Assembly: GCA_037501455.1 (NCBI GenBank)
Contig: CM074861.1
Span: 94,341,001 to 94,405,000 of the forward strand
Length of the DNA: 64,000 bases
From: Lantana camara
Lineage: Eukaryota > Streptophyta > Magnoliopsida > Lamiales > Verbenaceae
Direction: 5' to 3'
Both the position numbers and the translations under genes were made by a program. A model generated the notes under the pieces. That model had not been told where the DNA came from, did no database searches, and saw only the letters and a program-made list of their open reading frames with translations. This document shows, one piece after another, positions 9,689 to 21,904 of the stretch (position 1 is its first letter; each line of letters starts with the position of its first letter).

Positions 9689-10142
9689 GGTATAATATAT
9701 AATTTTTTTGATTTTAGATTTTCTTTTAATTTTAAAGAAATATATAGGACCTTCTTGTATTAGGTTGAAAATATAATTTTTGAAAGTTGTAGTGCTTATT
9801 TGACAAAGAAATTATTTTAGTGTGTAGAAGTCGAGATCAACAACTTGTACTATTTTATTAATTCCTCAAAAAGCAATCTTACAATTTTCAACTATTTTTT
9901 GAAAAAAATATTATTTTAGAAAATTTTCCGTTATAACAATTGATCCCCAGCTAGAATATAAGTTTTCAATACAATTATGAAATGACTATAAATAGTATAG
10001 GAAAAAAGAGCTTTTAATGGGGAAAAAAACAGTCTCCTAAAATGATCACAACCGGCTATTTATTTTATATTTTAAAATATATTTAGAAAAACTTCCTAGT
10101 AATATCATAAAATAACAAAATCTTCATGTACTTTTTAAACTA

Positions 10143-11628
10143 CTAGTAAAAACAATGTGTGTTGCACATCAAATACGTAGTTTATCTAATTACTTCTAAT
10201 TATTAAATTAAATTATTTGAAATTTAATTTTTGAAAATAAATTGAAACTTAATTTTTAAATATAACTCTCAACAATAGAAATAAAAAAATTGTATTTTGG
10301 AACTAACACTCCTCGTACAATGCATGAACACTTTTAAAAATATTATTATATCGTGATATGTCGTGTTTGTATTACATACCGTGTCAGATATCCCTACCTG
10401 TTAAGCTTAGAAATTAATTTGTATTATATCGTATTTGGATTCATGCATAATAAACACAATCTCATAAACAAAAAAGTATAAGGTGTATTGCAAATAAAAA
10501 ATAAATTATAATTTGTATTTATCTTTTATTTGACTTTATGTGCTTAGTTTGATTTGTAAAATTCATTCATCTTTTCTTTAAATTAAATGAGTCTTATTTC
10601 TAATTATCCTAATTTATTTAAATAAGTATTCTTAAGGAATGTAATACTTTATAAGAGATATTTAGTGTTAATAGCATCTGTCCCTACCAAATTAAAAAAT
10701 TACAATATCGCTCAAATTGTCTCGAATCCAACTTAAAATTCATTTATATAAACTAAGATCATAGACATAGATTAAAAAATGTCTATCGTCTCCGACTGCT
10801 ATTCCTCCAATTAGGTCTCATCCCAAAACTACAAATCGAGGATTAGAGGCCTTTAAAGCTCAGAAAAAGGTTGCCTTATGGGTAGGTATTGAAATCTTCT
10901 TTTTCGATGTCATCTTAAAACTAGATAAAAATAGAAAGAAAAAATTTAGAAATGCATATAGAGTTGGGTTAAAATAATACCTAAGTTGAAAGTAAGAAGG
11001 TGTTTCAAACAACGTCTCTCGAGCTTATCTTTTGAAACTCAGACTAAGATAACACTTCGCACCATATTTGCTTTGACTCACTCGATATGTTTTTTTACTA
11101 AAAGTAACTTCTAAAAATGATTGAGAAACCCTATTTATAGGGAATAAAAAAACAAAACGTTTTCATAATTATTTTTTGGTGAGTTGAATTGCGCGTTGAA
11201 AGACTATTAGCCACGTTACCCCTGCCTGATGATTTTGGGGGGCTTATATTGTGGCATGATGTGGTGAAGATACCTAATACGACGTGGATTATTGACACAA
11301 GGTATGATGTATCAGTCTTAGTTAGTTGCACGCTCGACCTCCGTCCCGACCCAAAATAAGGGTCTATTTATACCTGAGGAATTGATTGGGTGACCAGGTT
11401 CCTCGACCTCCCCAGTTGTGATGCAAGTCAAGCATCTTGCAAGATCTACACTAAATCCAGATAATCATCTGACATATTTCCCTCAAGTGCACCATATCTA
11501 CGATCATCAACTCTATAGATGCATTTAATGCACATTAAGTATGTATACTAATTAGACATACACAAAGGCCACAACCATAATACTCGTAAAATTATTAGTT
11601 GGTAAACACATTTATTACACCTTTTGAG
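10143..11628. other. Intergenic, with a TATA-like promoter motif on the minus strand
   Basis: There is no credible gene. The start (actagtaaaaacaatgtgtg followed by ttgcacatc) resembles termini seen in plant AT-rich mobile elements, but I cannot define ends. At about 11130-11146 the minus strand reads CCCTATAAATAGGG, very like the TATA box at about 27446, so part of this region may be a decayed LTR promoter. Nothing else was recognised. Confidence 0.3.
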
Positions 11629-13736
11629 TGTAGCATCCTCAACGAAAGGCACAACATCCCCCGCACTACAAGTCTAGTCCACACATGAGATGGATAGTTC
11701 AAGCATGAACTGGACTCATAGCGAACGGATGACAAAAATAAAAGGAACCTGGCTTGGCGGAATCTAACCCTGTACCAATTAATCACAAATCCCAAAATGT
11801 GGTGCGGAATCAATAATATCATGCATAAATTCCAACAATGGCTACAAGCCCAACAATTTCATAACATAAATTAAATCCACATGCATCCTAACAACGGGTT
11901 CAACTACGCATGCAACCTGTCCCGAATCAATATTCATTAATCATAAATTGGCACATAGGCCCAAATACATAATGAGATACAAACAAATCATATTAATGTA
12001 TATGTGACTCAAGTGTACAAGTGAGACTTAAACAAAGAAGCTACAACCTAACTCCCGTCTGGCAAAACCTGTAAGAAACTGAAAAAGAGAGAAAGAGGAG
12101 TCAGTCTCTAGAAGACTAGTAAGTAGGAGCTATACATATATATATAAAACATGCACATGTAAGTCATAAATCCCGAACAAAGTTTTATTTAAAGTTAGTT
12201 CCCATGAAGGGCCAAAAAATAATTGAGCAATGTTCGGACTTTACGACTAATTCATATTAAATTCATTAAGTTCATAATTCATAAATAATCATAATGGCTC
12301 GGCGAGTGAGCGTGCATACTTCTCCAACCAAACTCTAACCGTGTACAATAAACATGACTTAATACTTTGAATATGTGATCATACAATACGTAATAATACA
12401 TGCGAGCCATAAGTACATGAGACATAATCGTTTGGGCAATCCGTGTTCCGTCCTTCCCGCATGGTGCATAATAATAATAATATGAACATGATCATAAAAT
12501 AGTTCCAATCTTCTCCCTCCATAATGGTCAGGCCTGCAGACCCGAACCATTTAATAATAACAATATCGAGCCGGGGCTCATGACTCCGACCCGCTACTTC
12601 GATGGGTTAACCATTGGCACAAGAATAACTCACCTTTCACATTACACGGTCGCGTGAGAGATTCTCTGTAATGCCCCGGTTTTCCATTCAAACATTATGT
12701 GATATTATATGTTACTTTATAATTTTCATAACATTATATGTATTATATCTTCATACATTTATATGAATTTCGTTAACATGAAAATTTACGTGAATTAATT
12801 GTTAAGTGCCTAATTGCTTATATGTGACCTTATTTGATCTTTTTCTAAATTTATGAACTTAATTGCATTAGTATGCATGGATTTAATTGATCATTTTCCA
12901 TGGAATGAAACTTGATTGCATGCATTCAATATTGGAAGGACTTATTTGCAAAAAGTGATGAGTCATGCAATATAGTGGAAGACTTTGTAAATATCTTAGG
13001 CATCTTATCTCTTCCATTTCATTTTCATTCATCATCTTACTCCAATGTTTACACACACTCACACACACTTTCATCGATCAAAATACCAAGAAAAGAAGAA
13101 GGAGATTTCATCACTTTTCAAGCTAGATTTCAAGGGGCAAATTGCATACTTGGAAGCATCATCATCATCACTTCATTTCTCCTCTCCTTTCTTTCATTAA
13201 GGTAGATGGATTAATTGTATGAATCTCTTGAGCTATTAGAGAGTAGGGTTTGGTGTAGCACCCCAACACGTAAGGATGCCACATCCCCGCACCATAGGTC
13301 TATCCACATACGAAATGAAACGTCCGTACATGGACTAACCTACAGCGAACGGTGACAATAAAACACCATGCATAATAATTCAGCGGAAGCAGGCTATACT
13401 ATCAATCAATTATTAACTAATCCATACTCTGAGTTTACATATCAATACATTATCATCTCCTAAAATACATATCAGGTAACATTAAAAATAATTCTTTTGG
13501 AAGAGTAAATAAATATATGCACCGTGCAGGACTCGGATGCAAGGCTCGACTCAGCTCGTTTCCCGCCTAGAAAGTACTTGCAAGAGTATTACATGTATAT
13601 TAATTTTATGAATACCTCCCTCATTCTAATAACTCCATCACTCCAATCCCGATAACACGATACCGTGCACGTGTATTCATTTCATGAACTCCTTCACTCC
13701 GGTGATGGTGGGTTTGCAAAGCCCTATCCATCCATG

Positions 13737-13912
13737 CTACGCACGTCGGGAGCATGACTCCCACGTGCGGGATTCTTTCCTCCACCAACCTCCTGGTGGA
13801 TTCAGGGGTCATCCCGGTTTCACACTACGCACGTCGGGAGCATGACTCTCACGTGCGGGATTCCTTCCTCCACCAACCTCCTGGTGGATTCAAGGGTCAT
13901 CCCGGTTTCATG
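13737..13912. repeat. 88-bp tandem duplication inside solo LTR
   Basis: Two copies (13737-13824 and 13825-13912) differ at only a few bases. Each contains a hairpin-forming sequence, cacgtcgggagcatgactcc followed by cacgtg, and a second one around ccaccaacctcctggtgg. The related LTR at 12667-17592 has this block only once, near 16745-16800. Confidence 0.9.
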
Positions 13913-14317
13913 TTACTTGTCATTAATAATCATGCTATAATCATAATACGCGCATTGCTTTGCACGACTATGATATTAATCAAGCTACACACATTGCTTT
14001 GCATGTGCCTGACTTGCTTGTCGAACCTATGGATACGTGAAGATGCTCATTGATCTCTATCTTTGCTCTGGATAACACTGGACAAGGAACAGAACATTTG
14101 TGTCCTCATTAGACTATAATTTGATAACGCTACCAAGTGAAACACACGGCATGATCAAGTGATGTGATGGCATGCAATGAACAATGTAGCATAATATGTT
14201 TATATTATGACATGAGATTGATTATATAATAGCCTATTGGGATCAAATAGAGGTAAAGAAAAGGAAATGGAAATTCATGTTTTATACAAAAACTTTCTGC
14301 CTCTCCAGAGGCCTGGG

Positions 14318-14520
14318 AACGGCTGTTTCGGCCCTTAATTCAAAATGGGAAGGGCCATTCCCAGCTCCCCGAAGTGACTCCCGAAGATGGGAACGGCCGT
14401 TCTGGCTTACAAGCCAAAACAAGAAGGGCCGTTCCCACTCTCGCCGCCATGCACACCATTTACACTATGGGAACGGTCGTTCCCTGAATACAAAGGGAAC
14501 GGGAAGGGCCGTTCCCATTA
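14318..14520. repeat. Palindrome cluster, GGGAACGGCCGTTCCC type
   Basis: About six imperfect or perfect copies of a GC-rich palindrome lie within 200 bp: near 14348 (gggaagggccattccc), 14391 (perfect gaacggccgttc), 14433, 14469 (gggaacggtcgttccc) and 14502 (gggaagggccgttccc). They are about 0.9-1.1 kb from the LTR's TG start on the minus strand. Confidence 0.8.
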
Positions 14521-15764
14521 CGCAGAAGATGCAGAAACAGGGGAAGAAACAGGGAACGCACGAAATATCATCAAATCTCATTGAAACTCATATAATTCAA
14601 CTCTATATGTTATAATTCATGCAAGGGAATACATATGCATGCTTAAAGTACAATAAAATCAATATAATTACTTCTATAACTCTTGGATCATCAAGATTTC
14701 AAGATTAAACCCCATAATCATATATGCCATGAAACTCCCTAATTTCCAAGATTTATGTGTGGAATTCAAGTCTAAAGCTTGTAATCATGCTTCTAACATC
14801 ATAAACATAAGTTATTGCAATCAAATCCCAACCCTAGCTTCAAGGGTTATTATCATGAAATCCTACATATTACCTTGAATGAAAGGAGTGAAGTGAAGAA
14901 GATGAAGATGGATGATTTAAGCTTCAAAGCTTGCAAATTCCCCGGAACTAGCTTGATTTTTCATGAAATCTCTTCTTCCTCTTTGGTGGTGTGGATCGGT
15001 GAGAGCAAGCAAGCAAAAATGGTGTTCTTGTGAGGTTATAGAATGGAATGAAATGAAGAGATACATATATCGTAATATATCTTGGAAAAATGTCATATTT
15101 GTAACCAAACCCTAAAATTTTACAAGTTATGCAATTAAGGATGCAAGGTTTGGAAATGATCAATTTAGTCCCAAAGGATAATCATGCAATTTGGTCCTCT
15201 AATTAAATAAATGATCAATTAAAGACATCTAAACACTTAAGGCATGTTCGGGAATTAATTCACGTAACAATTAAATTCAATTTGTAAGATAATGCTCAAA
15301 TTGATACATATTTCATGTAATCACGAATTATAGCAATTTATCACGAATTATAGGAATTTAATAAACAAAAGAATTAAAATAATTCTAGCTCTTGGAGAAT
15401 TCACACATGTCATGCGTACCTGGAAAGTCGGAAATTGGGGCGTTACATTTGGTGATTTGAATGTGAATCCTTGTTTATTTATGATTAGAAGCATGAGTAG
15501 GATCATTAGACTTCAAAACTTGCATGAATTCTTGAAGAAATGAGAGTTGGATGACATGAAATTTATGGGGTTTTGATGATGAATTCTTGATAATCAAAGC
15601 ATGTTTCCTTGGATTTTATGATGTCCAGTTGGTATATATGAGTTATATGCATGTTATACGATAGTTTTGAGTTGAACTCTTGCCTTGATTTGGTGTGGGA
15701 ATGATTGGGAGCCATAATTTGAGCCTTGCGCTGTTTTTATTTCGTATCTGCCGCTGCTGGACTC

Positions 15765-15893
15765 CAGGTCACGGCCGTGACTGTTTCGTTACCCATTTTG
15801 GTCGCGGCCGCGACCAACAACCCGAGAACCCTCTGTTCTTCCTTTGCGGCCGCAACTGTTTTTCAGTACAATTTTTTCACGGCCATGACTCCT
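15765..15893. repeat. Palindrome cluster, CGGCCG-centred
   Basis: Perfect palindromes are GTCACGGCCGTGAC (15768-15781), TTGGTCGCGGCCGCGACCAA (15798-15817) and TTGCGGCCGCAA (15844-15855); an imperfect one, TCACGGCCATGA, is at 15877-15888. They lie roughly 0.9 kb into the host LTR after removing the nested insertion. Confidence 0.85.
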
Positions 15894-18384
15894 TCAAACA
15901 AACTCCGATTGACCTGATTTTTGAACTGTTGGAAACCTCTTGAAGTCTAGAACAACCTAAAATTAGAATCATCTCCATATCTTTCTCCATTTGAGAGTTA
16001 TAATCAATTCTTTTAGGTGTCGCCATTTTCCCAGAAACTGCACTCGCCTAATTTCAAGCTTACGCCATTTTCTTCTCAATTTGAACTAGAAAACGAGCCA
16101 TATATCATCGGAAAGGTCCTTGTGTCTAGTTTCATATACAATAAACAAAACTCAATTCCAACTTCTAAAACTCAAGATATTCCAGTTTTCCTGCAGCATG
16201 CGCATTTCCTAAAATTGTTCGTTTTTGCCAAACTTCACCAAAACCTCTCTTATTGCATTCCTTTAACTTCCTTGGCTCCTGTATGTGACTTATATGAGTT
16301 ATATACTTGGTTTATTGATAATTATGATTTTATTTGATAATCCTTAATTGTTTTTGCCTGGCATATTAATTCATGACTTTGTTGTGCGTCGTATATGGTT
16401 CATGCGAGTCGTGTCTCACGGACACTTGCCCCTTTTTACACAGATTTTCTTCCAGTTGATGAGGAGCAAGCTTCATAGTTGTATCCTTGTTAATTTTTCA
16501 GCACAGGTGAGGTTTAACTCTAGATATATAGAACCCCTACAACCTTATGTGATGTTTTCGGCCAAAATGTACCTATATATCTATAGTTTTCCAAATCTAA
16601 AACGATTACAAGAAATCTATGTTATTGATTGATTGATTGATTGGGCGAGTAAAGCATGTTCACTTTGGGCCCGAGGGTAGTGTATTGAGCCAACTGGGAA
16701 AGCAAGGGCTGACGGGTAACTCTTGTACTATCCTCACCATTTTGGGATCACCTCTGAATCCACCAGGAGGTTTGGTGGAGGAAGAAATCCCCGTGCGTAG
16801 GAGTTATATTCCTGACGTACAACCGTTCATGGATGGTTGGGTCTTGCAAGCCCACCATCACCCGAAGGAAGAAGGGTTCATGAAATTGCTACTTGATCAC
16901 ACTAATTAAATTGTATGATCACATGTTAATTAATAAAACAAGCATGAATTGTTCACGATTGGTGTAAAGGTTGGAGACTTGCCCTCACTCGCCGGGCTAC
17001 GTATTGAATGAAATTGATTGAATGAAATATTAAACTTGATATTTGTAATCTCGGGCGAAGAATAGGCTATTCTTGAACTTATACTACTTTCATTTCCAAA
17101 TCTTTACGCGAGACTATAACCTGCATGTTACTTGTGCTTATATATATTTATGCCCTTCACTCAGTCTTTGGTAGACTGACACCCTCACTTTTCAGGTACT
17201 CAAGGTCGTGTGCTAGGCGGGAGTCCGAGTTGTGTCTTTTGTTCACCTGAGTCTAGCACTTGTCCTTCTCATTTTCTTGTATATTATTGATGCATATATA
17301 GATTGTTATAACTTTTGGTATTTTTTGTATGTTATGTTTTATTTTGAAAGGTTTGAATTGTATATGTATGTAATGTAGTTGGACTTGAAGAGTGATAATG
17401 AAATGCATGATATGCTTTTGTTTTATTTATGCATGTTTGTATTTAATTGAGGGTTAGTCCCGCCTAGCTAGTGGTTTATTTTCTTTTATCACCTGTTCGC
17501 TATAGACTTAGTTCATTTACGGATCATCCATTTCGTATGTGGATTGAGCTATAGTACGGGGGGTGTGGCATCTCGGCGTTCCGGGTGCTATATTCTCAAT
17601 GGGTACTTTGTGCAATGGCTTAGCTATACGTCAGCCCAATGCCGAACCGGTCTCCATTCACACATTTCCCCGGGGCCCAATACATGTGCATGATCAATGT
17701 GCATAATCTTTCCAAAACATTCAAGTCATGAGAAACATAATACATTTCGTAATCCTTGAGAAAAGGTTTACTCGATAAGGATTTACTCAAAGACTTTACT
17801 TGAAATCAATATATATATACTTTAGGTGTTTAGCCAAAGCTTAACACATAAAACTTGTAGGGTTTGATACGTAACTAGAACCAAAACAACCTCACCTGGT
17901 ATACTAAGAGACAAGTGACAAGAACAACAAGGGTGCCTATTCGATCCGGAAGTCTCCACCCTGGAAACGAATTGTACAAGAATGAGAGATAATGTGTACT
18001 CGTGAGATACGACTCAATACGAAACCAATTAGAACGCACAACATTGATATGAGGTGTTCGTGGCACGATATGGAATGATAGAGCATGCATGTACTAGTTA
18101 TAAAATGATATGCTATGTAATGATAGTGTTCATGTGCACAATTAATGTCCAACGTATCAATTAGACATGATATTCAAGTGTAAGTGTGATCTGTGATCAT
18201 ATAACGCATGCTTGAATCTAAATAAAAGAATTAAAAAACTAATATATCATGTATAACAATAAAACACGTAATTACAATTGGTGTATGCATTTAGACATGC
18301 TAAGCACGTTAGGGAAACAAGCAAAGCACGTAAATAAGCACACAACAAGGAAACAATGGAAGTCAAAGCACGAAAACAGGGTCA

Positions 18385-18562
18385 ACAAAGGGACATCCCG
18401 ACCGGGATAGAAAAAGCACAGAAAGGAATCCCGGCCGTGACAGAGGTCCAGGCCTGCTACTGCCAGGCCCTCCCGGTCGGGACATGATTTGCACTAAAAT
18501 CCATCTCGGTCGAAATCTTTTTCCCGAGAGCAACCTAAAGAACCTCCGGCCGGGATTCCCTG
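18385..18562. repeat. Palindrome cluster, CCCGGYCGGGA type
   Basis: Near-palindromes atcccgaccgggat (18395-18408), atcccggccgtgac, ctcccggtcgggac, ctcggtcgaaat and ccggccgggatt recur about every 40 bp. The distance from the LTR's TG start on the minus strand is about 1.0-1.2 kb. Confidence 0.75.
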
Positions 18563-19158
18563 CTCGAGAAAACAGTCACAATAGCGGTAGAATCGGGGAG
18601 GTACCAAAAACGATCCCCAGAGTACCATCGAAACCCGAAACTCACAACAAGCAACACCCAAGACAAACAAAAGTACAATCGAAACTCGAAACGAGACATG
18701 TTAACGTACAAACCCAAAAAAAAAAATATATACAATATATACATACACTCATATACTTATATATGCATATATATACCAACAAATAAAGCAAGAAATGAAA
18801 GGAAGCTTATCAGAATTCAAATAAAGACGTCGAGGTTGATCTCGTAGTGATCGAAAGTCGCCAGTTTCTTGCCGGAGTCAATGGAGCTAGCCTTTTCCCC
18901 TTTGCCTTGGCCTCTTGAAGATGGAAATGAAGAGGAAAGAAGAGGGTGAAGTGGAGTGGTGGAGCTTGGTGGTGTCGGGGAGGTGGAGTGATGGCGAGGT
19001 AGTGGTTTGGTAGCGAGGTAGTGGAGATGGAAATGGCGGTGTCTCGGTGGAGACAAGAAGAAAAGGAAAAGAATGAAGAAAATGGAAAAAAAGAAAAGGA
19101 AAGAAAGGAAAAAGGAAAGGAAAGGAAATGGCTGGGGGAGGGGAGGTTCTCGTGAGTG

Positions 19159-19181
19159 AGAGAGAGAGAGAGAGAGAGAGA
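19159..19181 (+). repeat. (GA)n microsatellite
   Basis: A simple GA repeat of about 11 units inside the outer solo LTR. Confidence 0.9.
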
Positions 19182-19560
19182 TTGGTCAAAGTACGCGGGG
19201 CCCGGTTTAGATATTTTGGTGTGGTGATATTTATGTGGTTTCGGCTTGAATTGAAATACGGTTGGGGTAGAATTAGGCTCCCGAATTAAATAAAAAGGGT
19301 AGACAATGAATTCAAGAATTAACTAGAAGTTAAATGTAAGGCTTGAGGAAAAAAGAATAAATGTGATCGTGTGTGAAGTTGCAAAACGAACAAACAATTA
19401 GTCACGCGCATGTAATAACAATTAAATTACACGACAAGTAATTAAAGCTCATAAAACACCTAATCACATAATTAAACAATTAAATCACGTAACTCTCAGC
19501 CTGATCTCACTTGTTACGTTATACCCGGTCAATCTTGAAAACACAGGGCGTTACATTGAG

Positions 19561-21899
19561 TCATTTAATTTACTTATAAGATTCTCGAGCTAATTGCTAA
19601 TTTAGGCATCAGAGGGTTTACATCATAACCACCTGACTTAGCTCATTATTTTTTCCCTTGTCTCATTTTGGGGCTGAGAAGACTTTCTTTCAAATAAATT
19701 ATTGAGTCATTAAGCTGGTCGATTCAGTAGCTTCACCAGACACCAAATTGTATTCACAAAATATTGGTCATATTATCAATTAATTAATTATAATAAAAAA
19801 TTAGTAATAGTAGTGTGTACTAATTATCCTTCTCTCTCTCTCCCTCTCCCCCTCCTTCCACCACGGCGGCAACATCCCAACATTAATTTTTCTCGACCCA
19901 AATCTCTCTTCTTTTAACTGTCTCTGTTTTCGATCTTCTCGACCAAATCTTGTTCCCAACTATTTTTCAATAATTCACTCAATATTAATGTCACCAACAC
20001 TACATTTGACTATGTTCATAATCTATTACAATTAATTATTCTTAAACATGATCATTTCTACATTTAGAAAGACAGCATACATCACTTGATAATAGAAATT
20101 TTGTTCTTTAAGATTTATATTCATTCGTTCTTGTACAATTTTATTAAAATTTTATTGAAATTGTATAAGTTTAATATTATAAGGTATAACGTATTGGGTT
20201 TTGTGCATAATCTACTATTTTTTACCCCCAAATCCGCCTACACAGAAGGAAAAAAATATTAATTTTACTTATGAAGTATGAAAATTATATTTTGAAATAT
20301 TAATATACAAAATAAAACTATGAAATTATGTATGTGAGATATTATATGTGTGTGTGGGTTTGTTTTTTTTCTTTTTTCCCTTTTCTCTATGTAAAGTGAT
20401 TGAGTATTTTTTACACAAAATGAGGTGCAAACAAAAATTAAAGTTTGAAAATAGGGAGTTAGAACTAAAAGTTTTAGCATTGAAGAGTAAATTAAAATTT
20501 CTTCCAGTACTAGGTACTTAAAACCTATTGTCCCAATATATTATCATATTCATATATGAGATTTTTATAAAATGAGAGATACAATTTAGCAATATTCAAT
20601 TATAAACACTTTAGCAATATTCATTATCCTTCCTTACTCATCACCATTGATGTTTTTCCCGCCTCATTTATCGCAATCCTCTCAGATCAACATCTGTCCA
20701 AAGTATTACTTTTCTTGCACATGCGAGATATTATTTAAGTATTGCCATTTTATAATTCCTCATTTGGTTGAATTATTTCAACTGATATGAAGTTTATGTA
20801 ACTCTTACTTGTGCTATGAAAATGTATGTCGATATTTGCCACTTATTTTTAACTTTTAGTATTCGGAAAGCGAATCTTTTTTTTAAATGGTTAGTCTTAA
20901 TAGATAGACACGTAGATTTTAGTTCATTCCAATTTCTTTTTCTTAATAATTTCCCCGACTTTTAATAACATATTTAATATTTTGGTTCTGGTACTACTAT
21001 CTTTGATTTTAAATTACTCTATCTACTCTCTCAAATTAGATCGAGTCATAATGATAGTGTATTTCAACCACTGATAAGAAAGCTCAACTCTCTTCAAGTT
21101 GGCGACATACTCAGAAATCTGTTGTTAAAACTTCTTGAAAAGTCGTGTCAATAAATGCTTTTTCAATATGTAATGATGTATGTTGCTTAATATATAATAT
21201 AGGGTAGCACATAATCATATAATATATTTTATGTATGTCATAAAAGCGAACAAACCTGTGTTGAAACACATTTGCTAAATATGTTCGCTTTGTCGAATAT
21301 TTACCATATAAATAACTTCTAACTTTCTAAGATTATCTGAAGTTGATCTGTATCATTGGCCTTGAAAGTGAAGCAATTTCGGTGCTCATTTTCTTTTAGT
21401 TCTACCTCTTTACTCGCAAACTAAAAATTAATTTTTCCCGGGAATACATCTTTTATGCGCTTCTTATGTATAATTTATTGTAATACTCCACTCATCTGAC
21501 CGTACATGTATGATGTCATGATTGAGTTTAATAACATAATTATGTAATTTAATTGTATCTTTATTAATTTAATTGCTTTAATTGTTTGTAATTATGTGAC
21601 TAATTCTCGAATTATGTGAATATTCATGATTTCAATGAAGTATATTATAGCTACATGTCCAATTTGAAATGACATGTTTTCTGTGTGTATGTGTCCTTAA
21701 TTGCAGCTTGTTTGAAGTATTGAGATTAAATTGAAAACAAACTTTGGATTAATTTGACATTTTTTAAAAGTTTAGGGATCTAAATTTAATTGGGTCATTT
21801 TTAGCCACTTACTAAAATGAATTTTTCAATTTTGACTTTGCAGTTGGACTCAGGACATCAAACCGAATCCAATGACTGTGACCTTGTATATTTCTAATC
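19561..21899. other. Intergenic AT-rich DNA
   Basis: No ORF with recognisable protein character, no terminal repeats and no RNA gene were seen. A pyrimidine-rich simple tract lies at about 19830-19857. This may be old host intergenic sequence between the two LTR blocks. Confidence 0.5.
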
Positions 21900-21904
21900 C
21901 TATT

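Larger units (their letters stand above)
6653..10142. repeat. Direct repeat unit, copy 2 (uninterrupted)
   Basis: This copy lacks the solo LTR and MITE found in copy 1, so it shows the pre-insertion arrangement. From right to left it carries small minus-strand ORFs a (9512-9688) and b (9056-9253), a tRNA-Met primer-site motif (8961-8973), then ORFs c, d, e, f and g packed end to end between 8912 and 7904. Such a primer site followed by tightly packed small ORFs resembles the genome organisation of some caulimovirids, but I found no movement, coat, protease or reverse transcriptase domain. The portion 6653-7650 is non-coding, with a 41-nt poly-A run at 7010-7050. Confidence 0.85.
13254..15447 (-). 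mobile_element. Inner solo gypsy LTR, minus orientation (TSD TTTGG)
   Basis: The plus strand begins TGTAGCACCCCAACACG and ends ttggggcgttaca; TTTGG duplications lie at 13249-13253 and 15448-15452. It is 2194 bp with no internal domain. It is the youngest of the three nested insertions by position. It contains an 88-bp tandem duplication (13737-13912) and a cluster of GGGAACGGCCGTTCCC-type palindromes (14318-14520). Confidence 0.92.
12667..17592 (+). mobile_element. Middle solo gypsy LTR, plus orientation (TSD TTCTC)
   Basis: It begins TGTAATGCCCCGGTTTTCC and ends ccgggtgctata, where the last dinucleotide is TA in place of CA, a single point change. Perfect TTCTC duplications lie at 12662-12666 and 17593-17597. 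It interrupts the outer LTR and is itself interrupted by 13254-15447; without that it is about 2.7 kb. The conserved 3' block (cgcctagctagtgg, ttcgctatagac, tagtacggggggtgtgg) is present at 17460-17570. Confidence 0.9.
11629..19555 (-). mobile_element. Outer solo gypsy LTR, minus orientation (TSD TTGAG)
   Basis: The plus strand begins TGTAGCATCCTCAACG at 11629 and ends gggcgttaca at 19555; perfect TTGAG duplications lie at 11624-11628 and 19556-19560. It is split by the plus-strand LTR 12667-17592. Removing that insertion leaves about 3.0 kb. The sequence across the break (12600s joined to 17598 onward) continues collinearly with the related minus LTR at 44123-45525. No primer site or internal domain is present, so this is a solo LTR. 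Confidence 0.9.

Noticed and set aside
10143..10300. Helitron terminus
   Set aside because: The actagtaaaaacaatgtg start is suggestive, but I could find neither a paired 3' hairpin with CTRR nor an insertion between A and T.
13754..14615. Several overlapping 60-110 codon frames in the inner solo LTR
   Set aside because: They arise from palindromes and the 88-bp duplication and have no recognisable domain; the region is LTR.
18817..19189. Serine/proline/histidine-rich minus-strand frames of 80-100 codons
   Set aside because: Composition follows from the purine-rich repeat and GA microsatellite; located within a solo LTR.
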